A stretch of DNA of 7,755 nucleotides from positions 1 to 7,755 of the forward strand of contig JAEEUY010000053.1 of NCBI GenBank assembly GCA_016290715.1, written 5' to 3'. Numbering within the stretch: position 1 is the first letter of the stretch; each line of letters begins with the position of its first letter. The notes beneath the pieces were generated by a model, which searched no databases, had not been told where the DNA came from, and was given only the letters and a program-made list of their open reading frames with translations. Both the position numbers and the translations under genes were made by a program. The DNA comes from Bacteroidales bacterium. GTDB lineage: Bacteria > Bacteroidota > Bacteroidia > Bacteroidales > WCHB1-69. Of this stretch, positions 1-6,831 are shown in pieces.

Positions 1-725
1 GTATGGCTGATCCATTTTTTCTTCAGCGGAATCATCTCGCGGAAAAGGTCCATTTCCCACTCCGTACACTGTGCCAGCGAGTTATCCACGATGAAGAGAC
101 GGTTATTGTCGATGGTCTCCAGTTCTTCAATGGCTTTTTCCACCGGACGAGGGCGGAAGCAGCGGCCTCCGAGGTAGGAGACAGCACAAGGGTAGCAGCT
201 GAACTTGCAGCCACGGGAGGCGTGGAACAGGTCAACCATTTGTACCCCCTTGTGGTTGTATAGTTCACGTTTGTAAAGGTCGCGGCGGGCGGGCCCCACC
301 ATTTCTATCGGGGGCTGTTTGCCCATAAAGTTATAGACCTTCTTCAGCTGGCCTTTCTTCAAATCTTCAAAAACCTGCTCCTGTCTTCCTTCAGCTTCGC
401 CAAGAAAGATGCTGTCGGCATGGAGAAGTGTCTCTTCCGCATGGAGCATGGTGGAAATGCCGCCAAACATCACCTTCTTGCCTCTGCGGCGGTATTCGTC
501 GGCGATGGCCCAACCGCGCTTCACCTGCGTGGAGAGCATCATGGAAATGGCCACAACATCGCATTCTTCATCGAAATCCAAATCTTCAACATTCTCATCC
601 GTAAATGAAACGTCCACATATTCTGGCAGACAGGCGGCATAGACTACCGGTCCGTGAGGAGGGAGGGTAAAGGTGGTCTGACCGGGAAGTTTTTTCCATT
701 TTGGATAAATTAATTTAAGTTTCAT
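1..725 (-). CDS. B12-binding-domain radical SAM protein, 3' end cut by window edge
   Basis: An open frame of 241 codons starts at the ATG at 725-723 and runs off the left edge, so the C-terminal half is missing. Residues 1-130 resemble the cobalamin-binding-like domain found before many radical SAM cores: MKLKLIYP at the start, a VVAIS strand near 57-61, VMFGG at 85-89 and FLGEAEG at 107-113. A classical DxHxxG cobalamin motif is not visible, as in many members. The CX3CX2C motif that binds the [4Fe-4S] cluster is C173, C177 and C180 in the context ASRGC. These enzymes cleave S-adenosylmethionine to start radical chemistry such as methylation or rearrangement; the substrate cannot be read from the sequence. 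It begins 14 bases after the MMPL fusion stop, with an A-rich leader and no Shine-Dalgarno. Lines I counted in this gene are about 47-60% GC, higher than the upstream genes. Whether it belongs to the polyene pathway is unresolved. The family call is firm; the function is unknown. Confidence 0.88.
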   Translation of the reverse strand, partial: MKLKLIYPKWKKLPGQTTFTLPPHGPVVYAACLPEYVDVSFTDENVEDLDFDEECDVVAISMMLSTQVKRGWAIADEYRRRGKKVMFGGISTMLHAEETLLHADSIFLGEAEGRQEQVFEDLKKGQLKKVYNFMGKQPPIEMVGPARRDLYKRELYNHKGVQMVDLFHASRGCKFSCYPCAVSYLGGRCFRPRPVEKAIEELETIDNNRLFIVDNSLAQCTEWEMDLFREMIPLKKKWISH

Positions 726-739
726 AAGTGTATGTTTTT

Positions 740-3700
740 TTATTTAATAATCATATCAAAATGTTGATTTACATCAACTTGCGAACAATATTGTAAATTA
801 TTGGGGACGGCAGCGCAATGTTCGGCGATGGCACGGGTGTCGTCATCTTCAATAACGGATACAATTTGTAAATGTTTCTTTACCAATGCTGTTAACAAGG
901 AAAATTCACCTTGTGATTTTTCCTTGATTAGAATTTTTCCTTGAGCAGGTAGTCGGGCAATTTGTGCCTCCATTTCTGAAAAATTCCGTAATGCCTTGCG
1001 AGCGCGCATCTGCACCTCCCGACCTTTGTAAATATAGTTATGCCATACCATGTCTTTATAGTAAGCAGGGGTCGCAAATTCTTCTTCAACTTTTTCGTAC
1101 ATTTCCCTATAATATTGGCGGAAGAGTTGTGTCTGTTTTAAAAGAGGTTGGCCGTTTCTGAAATGTTTGTCATCAGGTTTGATACGTTCTTCAATGGCAA
1201 TTGTAACGCCTCCCGCATATTGCATGCACTCTTTTTTAGGCCATGCGTGCCCCATGCCGTGCATGACTATGGGAATAATGTCAACTTGCAGTTGGTCGGC
1301 AAGGTAAAATGCGCCTTGGTGAAAACGAAGCAACTCTTCATGGAGGGAGCGAGTGCCTTCGGGGAAAATAAGAACAGAATACCCTTTTTGCATCAAACTT
1401 TTAATATTGTCAAGATTTTTACTCAAATCACCATCATTGGGGAAAAAATCGGCATAGCGTATAAAACTGCTGAAAAGTGGGTAATTCCATACTTTTTGAT
1501 TGGTCATGGCTATCATTTTGGGTGTAAGTGTTAACCCAAAAAGGATATCGGCAAAGGATTGGTGGTTGGAAATAATGATGGCTGGTTGTTCAAAAGTTTC
1601 GTTGTGCGGATTTTTGATACGGAACGGTATCTCAAACATATTTTTGGAGATAATAGTTAAAACACCGTGTAAAATCCGATGGAACAGCAGTTTGATTTTG
1701 TCGTTTTTGCGGAAAAACAGTTGGAAAATAAAGGCCACCAAGGTTAAAAATATGCTGCCGAGGGAGAAAATGAGCAGGGTGGTAAAGGTCTTGAAGATTT
1801 TCCAGAGCGTGATAGGTTCTTTTCGTGGCTTCCCGTTTTTGGTTGTCAGATACCGGAAGATGAGCGGAGGAAGAATGTACGCCATCATCACTACCGAAAA
1901 CATCCCAACGATGGTAACTTCGGCAAGCGACCGCATGGCCGGATGCTTGGCAAAAATAAGCATCCCAATGCCGATAAACATGATAGAGGAGGATAAAATA
2001 ATGGAATTCTTAAACTGTGAAAGCATCTTTTTCCCATAGCAATATTCATAGATCACCCCCTCCGTAACAAAGATGGTGTAGTCATCCCCCTGACCAAAAA
2101 TAAAGGTGGCCAAAATGATGTTTACGATATTGAATTTGATGTCACAAATCCCCATCAACCCTAAAATCCAAATCCATGCCAATGTTAATGGAAGAAATGC
2201 TGTGATGGCTATCTCCAACCGACGGAATGAAAAAATCAGAAAAGCAAATACAATCAATCCGCAGATATACAATACGTAGTCGAAATCGTGAGAGAGTGCT
2301 TCCACCATCCTTAAAACAATCGCGTTGTCAGTAAATGCAAATACTTGATTGTCAATATTGTTTAAGGTTTCTTCAACTTCTGTGCGCTTCTTTTTATCTA
2401 CCGATAAAATCGTGTATATCAAAGTGATATCTTCCTCATGGGCAATATAGGAAGAAGCTAAATTTTCAATAATAGGTTCGAAATAGTCGTATGGTTGTGG
2501 TTCCCATTGTTGGCTTAACAGTTCTTTGAATGGGGAAAACGCTTGCGGGTTGAAACCGTTGGCGGTGGCAGCCTTATCCAAGGTCTGGGTAACCATCGTT
2601 TCCCTTGAACCCCAAAAATCGTTCCATCTTTTAATTCTCTGTTTTTGTGTCTCTTGTGATGGGATGAAGATAGAAATCCCGCTCATTTTTTTCACCACGC
2701 TGTCGGATACAAATTTACAGAGGCAAGGGTATGCTTGTTCGTAGTTTTGCAATGCTTCATCCAATTTTCTGCCTTCTGCCACGCAATAGATATTCTGCAA
2801 AGTAGTGTCTGATTCTGCTCGTAATTGCTCAAAATAAGCTCTTTGGGAATCGGTCATGTAGTTAATCTTCTGCATATCCGTTTCAAAAGAGGTATGTGTG
2901 CTGAAAAAGGCAAAGAGAATGGTGAGCAGAACGAGTCCCAAAACAATATATTTGTTTTTTTCAGGGGCAAATTCAGCTATTTTTTTAAAGGAAAGTTCAT
3001 ATTCTTGGGTGGAAATACGTTTTTTACCTAACAAATGAGGTAAGAAAACAAGCACAAACAAGATGGTCCCTATCAGTAAAAGAGCAGCTAAAATTCCTAA
3101 GTCTTTCATGGCATCGGAACTGATGAAAAGCAGACTCAAGAAAGCGCCCACCGTTGTAATATTACCTATAAGTAGCGGATTGACAATGTCTTTAATGATT
3201 TGCTCTTTGTTGTCGGTGCGTTTGAAATGTGCTAAAAAATGGATGGGGTAGTTAATAGCGATGCCCATAATGATGGATGCAGCCCCAAGAGCAATAATGG
3301 AAACGGGATTCTTTATCCAAACGATGAATCCGACGGAGATTAAGGCGCCAAAAGTAATTGCACAGAGAATGAAAAAGATACTTTTAAGGTTTCTATAAAA
3401 GTAGTAAAGAAGGGCGATGATGAAGATGAGGGCAAGTGCAATCGCCCAAAAACTGTCTTTCTTTATTTGGTTGGCATTGGTTTGGGAAACGAGCGATGCG
3501 CCAAAACTGTGAATGACAATGCTGTTGCCATATTGTGATAGCGTGGAGTCGATGGCTGCATTGATTTCCTCGATAAGCAATCCGTTTTGTGCTGTTTCGC
3601 TCACCGGATACTTGGAGGTAACGATGACTAATGCGTTTGTGCCTTCGCGATTAAAGATGTATCCGTCTTGCTCTTGGTAACGTTCATCTAATTGGAAATC

Positions 3701-4267
3701 AGATAGTTTTTGAAGGATAGGAGCAGTGATGAGCAGTGGGTCAGAAGAGAGAATGTTCCTCATAACCCCAGCGGGTGACGAAAGAATGGCACGGTCGTTT
3801 TGCAGCTGTGCTTGGATGTGTTGCTCGTCTAAAAGGGTATCCAATCGTGCATAATCCTCCTCTGTGAGAAAGAGAGGCATATTTTGTACGATGAAAGAGG
3901 TGATCTCGTTAATTTGCGTAGGATCAATCTCATAGAGTAGTTTTTTGATGTGTTTGCCAGAATCAAGGCGTTGCAGATACATCGCAAAGTCGTTCACTGC
4001 CCCTGTAAGCAAATCATAATCAATATCTTCTGTTATTCCTTCAGAATGAAAATCGATGATGATTTTATTATCCGCCCCCATGTGCTGATAGGCACGGTTA
4101 ATGCGAATGTTTTGTTCGTTTTGAGGAAGGAAACTGCTAATATCTTCTACAAATTTTAATCGTGCGACACCACACGCGGCTATAATAAGGAGCAAACTGA
4201 AAATGCTCCATAGCAGCCATCGGCGGCGGGTGAAAAAACGGTAGATATTAACAAAAAACTGGCGCAT
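740..4267 (-). CDS. MMPL-family exporter fused to PlsC-like acyltransferase with remnant methyltransferase tail
   Basis: This is a 1175-residue inner-membrane fusion. Residues 1-810 form an RND/MMPL transporter: one helix (about 17-35), a large extracytoplasmic loop (36-270), five helices (272-411), then a second repeat with a helix at 438-457, a loop to 663 and helices to 806. The second repeat keeps the proton-relay-type GDDY (D729-Y730); the first has N339-Y340. A further helix at about 831-852 leads into a lysophospholipid-type acyltransferase with NHQSFAD (H902, D907; HX4D) and FPEGTRS (968-974), so this domain looks active. Residues about 1076-1175 resemble a degenerate class I methyltransferase. 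The family is known in Bacteroidota as a trifunctional MMPL/acyltransferase/methyltransferase protein. The likely role is to acylate a carrier lipid with the polyene and export it (inference). I chose the ATG at 4267 because it overlaps the glycosyltransferase stop as TAATG and directly precedes the first membrane helix. The upstream ATG at 4333 would add 22 residues and overlap the preceding gene by 67 bases. Confidence 0.93.
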   Translation of the reverse strand: MRQFFVNIYRFFTRRRWLLWSIFSLLLIIAACGVARLKFVEDISSFLPQNEQNIRINRAYQHMGADNKIIIDFHSEGITEDIDYDLLTGAVNDFAMYLQRLDSGKHIKKLLYEIDPTQINEITSFIVQNMPLFLTEEDYARLDTLLDEQHIQAQLQNDRAILSSPAGVMRNILSSDPLLITAPILQKLSDFQLDERYQEQDGYIFNREGTNALVIVTSKYPVSETAQNGLLIEEINAAIDSTLSQYGNSIVIHSFGASLVSQTNANQIKKDSFWAIALALIFIIALLYYFYRNLKSIFFILCAITFGALISVGFIVWIKNPVSIIALGAASIIMGIAINYPIHFLAHFKRTDNKEQIIKDIVNPLLIGNITTVGAFLSLLFISSDAMKDLGILAALLLIGTILFVLVFLPHLLGKKRISTQEYELSFKKIAEFAPEKNKYIVLGLVLLTILFAFFSTHTSFETDMQKINYMTDSQRAYFEQLRAESDTTLQNIYCVAEGRKLDEALQNYEQAYPCLCKFVSDSVVKKMSGISIFIPSQETQKQRIKRWNDFWGSRETMVTQTLDKAATANGFNPQAFSPFKELLSQQWEPQPYDYFEPIIENLASSYIAHEEDITLIYTILSVDKKKRTEVEETLNNIDNQVFAFTDNAIVLRMVEALSHDFDYVLYICGLIVFAFLIFSFRRLEIAITAFLPLTLAWIWILGLMGICDIKFNIVNIILATFIFGQGDDYTIFVTEGVIYEYCYGKKMLSQFKNSIILSSSIMFIGIGMLIFAKHPAMRSLAEVTIVGMFSVVMMAYILPPLIFRYLTTKNGKPRKEPITLWKIFKTFTTLLIFSLGSIFLTLVAFIFQLFFRKNDKIKLLFHRILHGVLTIISKNMFEIPFRIKNPHNETFEQPAIIISNHQSFADILFGLTLTPKMIAMTNQKVWNYPLFSSFIRYADFFPNDGDLSKNLDNIKSLMQKGYSVLIFPEGTRSLHEELLRFHQGAFYLADQLQVDIIPIVMHGMGHAWPKKECMQYAGGVTIAIEERIKPDDKHFRNGQPLLKQTQLFRQYYREMYEKVEEEFATPAYYKDMVWHNYIYKGREVQMRARKALRNFSEMEAQIARLPAQGKILIKEKSQGEFSLLTALVKKHLQIVSVIEDDDTRAIAEHCAAVPNNLQYCSQVDVNQHFDMIIK
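743..1042 (-). other. Degenerate methyltransferase-like C-terminal segment of the MMPL fusion
   Basis: Residues about 1076-1175 follow the acyltransferase. They contain a basic stretch (YKGREVQMRARK), then a Rossmann-like pattern: GKILIKEKSQGE at the place of strand 1 and the SAM-binding loop, VSVIEDDD at strand 2, and FDMII at strand 4. The usual GxGxG-type loop is replaced by KEKSQGE and the protein stops five residues after F1170, so the second half of a methyltransferase fold is absent. This looks like a truncated, probably inactive domain. The assignment is by pattern only. An unrelated small regulatory domain is the alternative. Confidence 0.5.
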
Positions 4268-4269
4268 TA
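4265..4269 (-). promoter_or_regulatory. TAATG stop-start overlap (translational coupling)
   Basis: The glycosyltransferase stop TAA (4269-4267) shares one base with the ATG (4267-4265) of the MMPL fusion. This fixes the start of the fusion and suggests that ribosomes reinitiate, keeping the two products in step. Confidence 0.75.
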
Positions 4270-5034
4270 TCGAGAGGAAAATAGTTTGTGAAACAACATG
4301 GATGGATAGCCATAAATGATGGCAAAGAGGCAAAGAAAGGTGTTGAGAACAGAAATTCTGGAAAAATCAATTTTAGGGCGAAAGTGTGAAACGCGTTCTT
4401 CTTGCGGGGGATAGTAAACGTGAATAGGTGTAGTCACAAGTGGAATGCCTTTCCATGCACTACGTACTAAAATCTCTAATTCCGTTTCATATCGTCGTGT
4501 GAAAAAGTGCATTTTCCCTATTTTTTGGAGCGGATAGACCCTGTAGCCGGATTGTGTATCAGGAAGTTTGTGTGCTGTTTGTACCGTAAACCAAAAGTTG
4601 GAGAATTTGTTTGCAAAAGTGTTCTGGGAAGGCATGTTAGGCGCATGAAGTGAGCGACTCCCCACAATCAATGCATGAGGGTTTTGCTGTATCAGATTTA
4701 CAAATTGTGGGATTTCTTCTATGTTGTGCTGGCCGTCTGAGTCTATCGTAATGGCATAATCAAATCCCATTTTGGTCGTCGCCTTGAACGCCGTTCTCAA
4801 AGCAAATCCCTTTCCACGGTTGGGCATGTATTCGATTAAATGAATCTTGGAATCGAAAGAATGAAGGAGTTCAGAAGTATTATCCGTTGAACCATCGTTG
4901 ACAACCATCACATCATCACAGCAGGATAATGCTTGCTCAACGACTTGCAGCACGGTACCGGCGTTGTTATAGGTAGGTATAACAATGCAAGCGTGCAACT
5001 TTTTCAACGTTAGTTTAATAACTTCAGTATCCAT
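4267..5034 (-). CDS. GT2 family glycosyltransferase, DPM1-like
   Basis: A 255-residue GT-A fold enzyme that would transfer a sugar from a nucleotide donor, probably to a lipid acceptor on the cytoplasmic face of the inner membrane. Visible landmarks are IVIPTYNN (17-24), the nucleotide-binding VVNDGSTDNT (44-53), NRGKGFALRTAF (72-83), the metal-binding DxD as D98-S-D100 in TIDSDGQH, DTQSGYRVYP (159-168) and the acceptor-side RRYETELEIL (180-189). This order matches dolichyl- or undecaprenyl-phosphate sugar synthases (DPM1-like). The end (about 230-250) is hydrophobic and may anchor the protein. Length is normal for the soluble-type family. The gene starts 5 bases after the dehydratase stop, with only A residues in between, and its stop overlaps the MMPL fusion start. 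The neighbouring ArnE-like gene suggests a lipid-phosphate sugar that is then flipped; direct glycosylation of the polyene is the alternative. Sugar and acceptor are unknown. Confidence 0.92.
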   Translation of the reverse strand: MDTEVIKLTLKKLHACIVIPTYNNAGTVLQVVEQALSCCDDVMVVNDGSTDNTSELLHSFDSKIHLIEYMPNRGKGFALRTAFKATTKMGFDYAITIDSDGQHNIEEIPQFVNLIQQNPHALIVGSRSLHAPNMPSQNTFANKFSNFWFTVQTAHKLPDTQSGYRVYPLQKIGKMHFFTRRYETELEILVRSAWKGIPLVTTPIHVYYPPQEERVSHFRPKIDFSRISVLNTFLCLFAIIYGYPSMLFHKLFSSR

Positions 5035-5039
5035 TTTTT

Positions 5040-5411
5040 TTAGTCGTTTTGCGGCTGTAACGTAAGTGACATTTGAGCAAATTGTGTAGTGGAATTATCA
5101 ATTATGCATTTAATATAGTATTGGTTATCAGTAATATCCCATTTTATATGATAGCAGATTTCGGGGGTTTTATCAGGAAGTATCAAGTTTAAAAATTTGA
5201 TTTTTTTAGCATGTATTAACACCATCTTCTGATGTGTAATGAGGGAAAAAACATTGCACACCATTTGGGTGAGTACGGCACCTGGCACAATGGGCTGTTC
5301 AGGAAAATGCCCTTTGAAAATAGGGTGTTCCAAATGAAAACGCAGGGTGAAAGTCGCCTCATTTTCACTGATTTCTTGATTTATAATGGTATAAATGTCT
5401 TCTATTAACAT
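5040..5411 (-). CDS. Hotdog-fold 3-hydroxyacyl-ACP dehydratase (FabZ/ApeI-like)
   Basis: A 123-residue single-hotdog protein, close to FabZ in length but slightly shorter. It carries the active-site signature GHFPEQPIVPG (34-44) with catalytic His35, and the later IKFLN...P pattern (71-79) that matches the FabZ 'vkFrrpvlPGD' strand. It probably removes water from 3-hydroxyacyl-ACP intermediates to leave the trans double bonds of a polyene chain. In E. coli FabZ the second catalytic residue is Glu68, 14 residues after the His; here that position is Gln49. I chose the ATG at 5411-5409, 5 bases after the upstream stop. The longer in-frame start at 5468 would add 19 residues (MDWCNHC...) unlike the family and overlap the upstream gene by 52 bases. 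No Shine-Dalgarno is seen before the chosen start, as is common in Bacteroidota. Dehydratase fold is secure; activity with Gln49 is uncertain. Confidence 0.88.
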   Translation of the reverse strand: MLIEDIYTIINQEISENEATFTLRFHLEHPIFKGHFPEQPIVPGAVLTQMVCNVFSLITHQKMVLIHAKKIKFLNLILPDKTPEICYHIKWDITDNQYYIKCIIDNSTTQFAQMSLTLQPQND

Positions 5412-5416
5412 GCTGT

Positions 5417-5770
5417 TTATTTGGCAATAAAAAATACTCCAATCATTACAATGATTACACCAATCCATCGGGTGAGAGGGATGGTTTCGTGAAAAATGAA
5501 ATAGGCTGCTAATAAGCCGATGATATAACTGATAGATAGAAGAGGATAAGCTAAGCTAAATTCATATTTTTTTAAAACATACATCCAAATCAGCATTGCC
5601 GACAAGGCGCATATACCCGCTGCAGCAAATTGCCATGTGGTGAACACTGTCTTGAAATACGCCCAACTCCACGAAAATTTCCCGAATAGCGTAACCGATA
5701 TTTTCAGCAATGCCTGCGCACCCACTAATAAAATGGATTGAAAAATAATCAGAAGTATTAATTGCAACAT
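5417..5770 (-). CDS. ArnE-like four-helix small membrane protein (EamA/DMT superfamily, putative lipid-sugar flippase subunit)
   Basis: 117 residues with four predicted helices (about 2-24, 44-65, 70-91, 99-116) and the size of an SMR or ArnE/ArnF protein. Recognisable ArnE-type features are GAQALLKIS after helix 1 (compare GQLCQKQA in ArnE), W62 with VLKKYEFSLAYPLLS (65-79), and HETIPLTRWIGV (94-105). The membrane-embedded Glu of EmrE-type drug antiporters is absent from helix 1, so multidrug export is unlikely. ArnE and ArnF together flip undecaprenyl-phosphate-aminoarabinose in Gram-negative bacteria. Only one subunit is seen here, so it may work as a homodimer. Its start overlaps the end of the chain-length-factor gene by 13 bases, and it lies two genes before a lipid-sugar-type glycosyltransferase, which supports a role in moving a glycolipid. 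The superfamily is well supported; the substrate is inferred. Confidence 0.85.
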   Translation of the reverse strand: MLQLILLIIFQSILLVGAQALLKISVTLFGKFSWSWAYFKTVFTTWQFAAAGICALSAMLIWMYVLKKYEFSLAYPLLSISYIIGLLAAYFIFHETIPLTRWIGVIIVMIGVFFIAK

Positions 5771-6831
5771 GACGACAATAGGATTAGGGAATGATCTATA
5801 TTTTTAAAATGATTGTAAACAAGGAGATGTTCTGGCTTTTCTATTTTATTATCATTCTGATTATAAATAAGATGAGATGGAATTAGTTGTTTTTTAAGAC
5901 AAGTGGCTGCAACATAGGTGCCTAAGGCAGAAGCACAGCACGACTCTCCAAAAAGGTGTTTGTACCAAATAAGTGGTGTGTCGGGACAATATTGTGAGAA
6001 AATGTTTTGATAGATATGGTCATTTTCGGCATCCCCACTCAATCCACAAACAATACCATCTATATTGTTGATTGTCAGGTGATGTTTTTCAAGCAAGGTT
6101 GAAAGGAGGGTTCGTATTTGTGATAGGGAAGGTTTGTATAATAGTTCCATATCGTCAATACTGCACTGGGCGAGAGGGGTTTGTGTGTTATTAAGGAACA
6201 TACTGACGGAGCAGTCTCCCGAAATACTTCCGTGGCTTTTGCCTTCACGTAGTTTTTCCGTAGAACAGTCCTCTTCGTTTTTCCAGTAACCGATTCTGCC
6301 AAGCATGGTGTAATAGTCCGGAGTCATTTCATCGTGACCTCCCACAAGAGCATTGGCAATTTTGCCCAATTCCATTTGCATAAGGGCATCCCATAGTGCG
6401 TTGTCAAACGATAGCGCCCGATGAGAGTATGTGCAATTATAGCTATGGCATTTTAGACGTTGGGCTACTTGTGAACTGATGGTATTGTGGGTGGAGAGCA
6501 TAAAGGAGGTGGGAGAGAGACACTCCTCATCGTTGTCGATAACAGCATTGAGAAATTTTTCAGTATGTTCTACGCAGCCTAACCCCGTTCCAATGATAAT
6601 GGCATCGGGTTCCGTCTTGCTGGCATTTTTCAAAGAATGCAAAGCAGTGGCTACTGCACGTTTGAGTAGTTTGCCCATGCGGCGTGCCTCAATTGGCGAA
6701 ACAAATTCTTTGTAGTCGGGTTCGGTTGAAAGATTGTATGATTGGGCAGGTATGATAGGAGCGGAGAACCATTTCTCGCAAAGTGGTTCCTGAATGGAGA
6801 TAGGTGAAACAGACTCTATAAATACTTTCAT
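5758..6831 (-). CDS. Ketosynthase-like chain-length factor (inactive beta-ketoacyl synthase homologue)
   Basis: 357 residues of thiolase fold resembling the N-terminal beta-ketoacyl synthase family typical of aryl-polyene and flexirubin loci (ketoacyl-synt_2 type). Recognisable parts are SPIEARRMGKLLKRA (45-59), GTGLGC (81-86), TYSHRALSF (134-142) and VGGHDE (163-168). Aligned without gaps to the neighbouring active synthase, all three catalytic positions are lost: Cys becomes Ala139, the first His becomes Gly263 and the second His becomes Glu296, while the lysine before the last is kept (K291). This suits a chain-length factor that pairs with an active synthase, as the ApeO-ApeC pair does in aryl-polyene synthesis. 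The C-terminus is short for a synthase. It contains 15 cysteines, high for its size. Its ATG overlaps the synthase stop as ATGA, consistent with equal production of two subunits. The alternative is an unrelated scaffold role. Confidence 0.88.
   Translation of the reverse strand: MKVFIESVSPISIQEPLCEKWFSAPIIPAQSYNLSTEPDYKEFVSPIEARRMGKLLKRAVATALHSLKNASKTEPDAIIIGTGLGCVEHTEKFLNAVIDNDEECLSPTSFMLSTHNTISSQVAQRLKCHSYNCTYSHRALSFDNALWDALMQMELGKIANALVGGHDEMTPDYYTMLGRIGYWKNEEDCSTEKLREGKSHGSISGDCSVSMFLNNTQTPLAQCSIDDMELLYKPSLSQIRTLLSTLLEKHHLTINNIDGIVCGLSGDAENDHIYQNIFSQYCPDTPLIWYKHLFGESCCASALGTYVAATCLKKQLIPSHLIYNQNDNKIEKPEHLLVYNHFKNIDHSLILLSSCCN
6828..6831 (-). promoter_or_regulatory. ATGA stop-start overlap between synthase and chain-length factor
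   Basis: The chain-length-factor ATG (6831-6829) overlaps the synthase stop TGA (6830-6828) by two bases. This is a classic coupling signal for two subunits made in equal amounts, and it supports the chosen start. Confidence 0.75.

Noticed and set aside
726..739. Possible promoter for the radical SAM gene in the AT-rich junction
   Set aside because: The gap is only 14 bases and the upstream AT-rich stretch has no convincing Bacteroidota TTTG/TANNTTTG pair at proper spacing.
763..778. Perfect 6-base inverted repeat GTTGAT/ATCAAC with a 4-base spacer near the end of the MMPL gene
   Set aside because: It lies inside the coding region, has only two G-C pairs per stem and no following T-run on either strand, so it does not support a terminator or operator.
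1148..2039. Plus-strand open frames of 128 and 179 codons opposite the MMPL fusion
   Set aside because: They lie antisense to a well-supported coding frame with recognisable domains and show no motif or family pattern of their own.
5417..5770. SMR multidrug efflux pump (EmrE-like)
   Set aside because: The size fits, but helix 1 lacks the essential membrane glutamate and the AYPLLS and HETIPLTRWIGV motifs match ArnE better.
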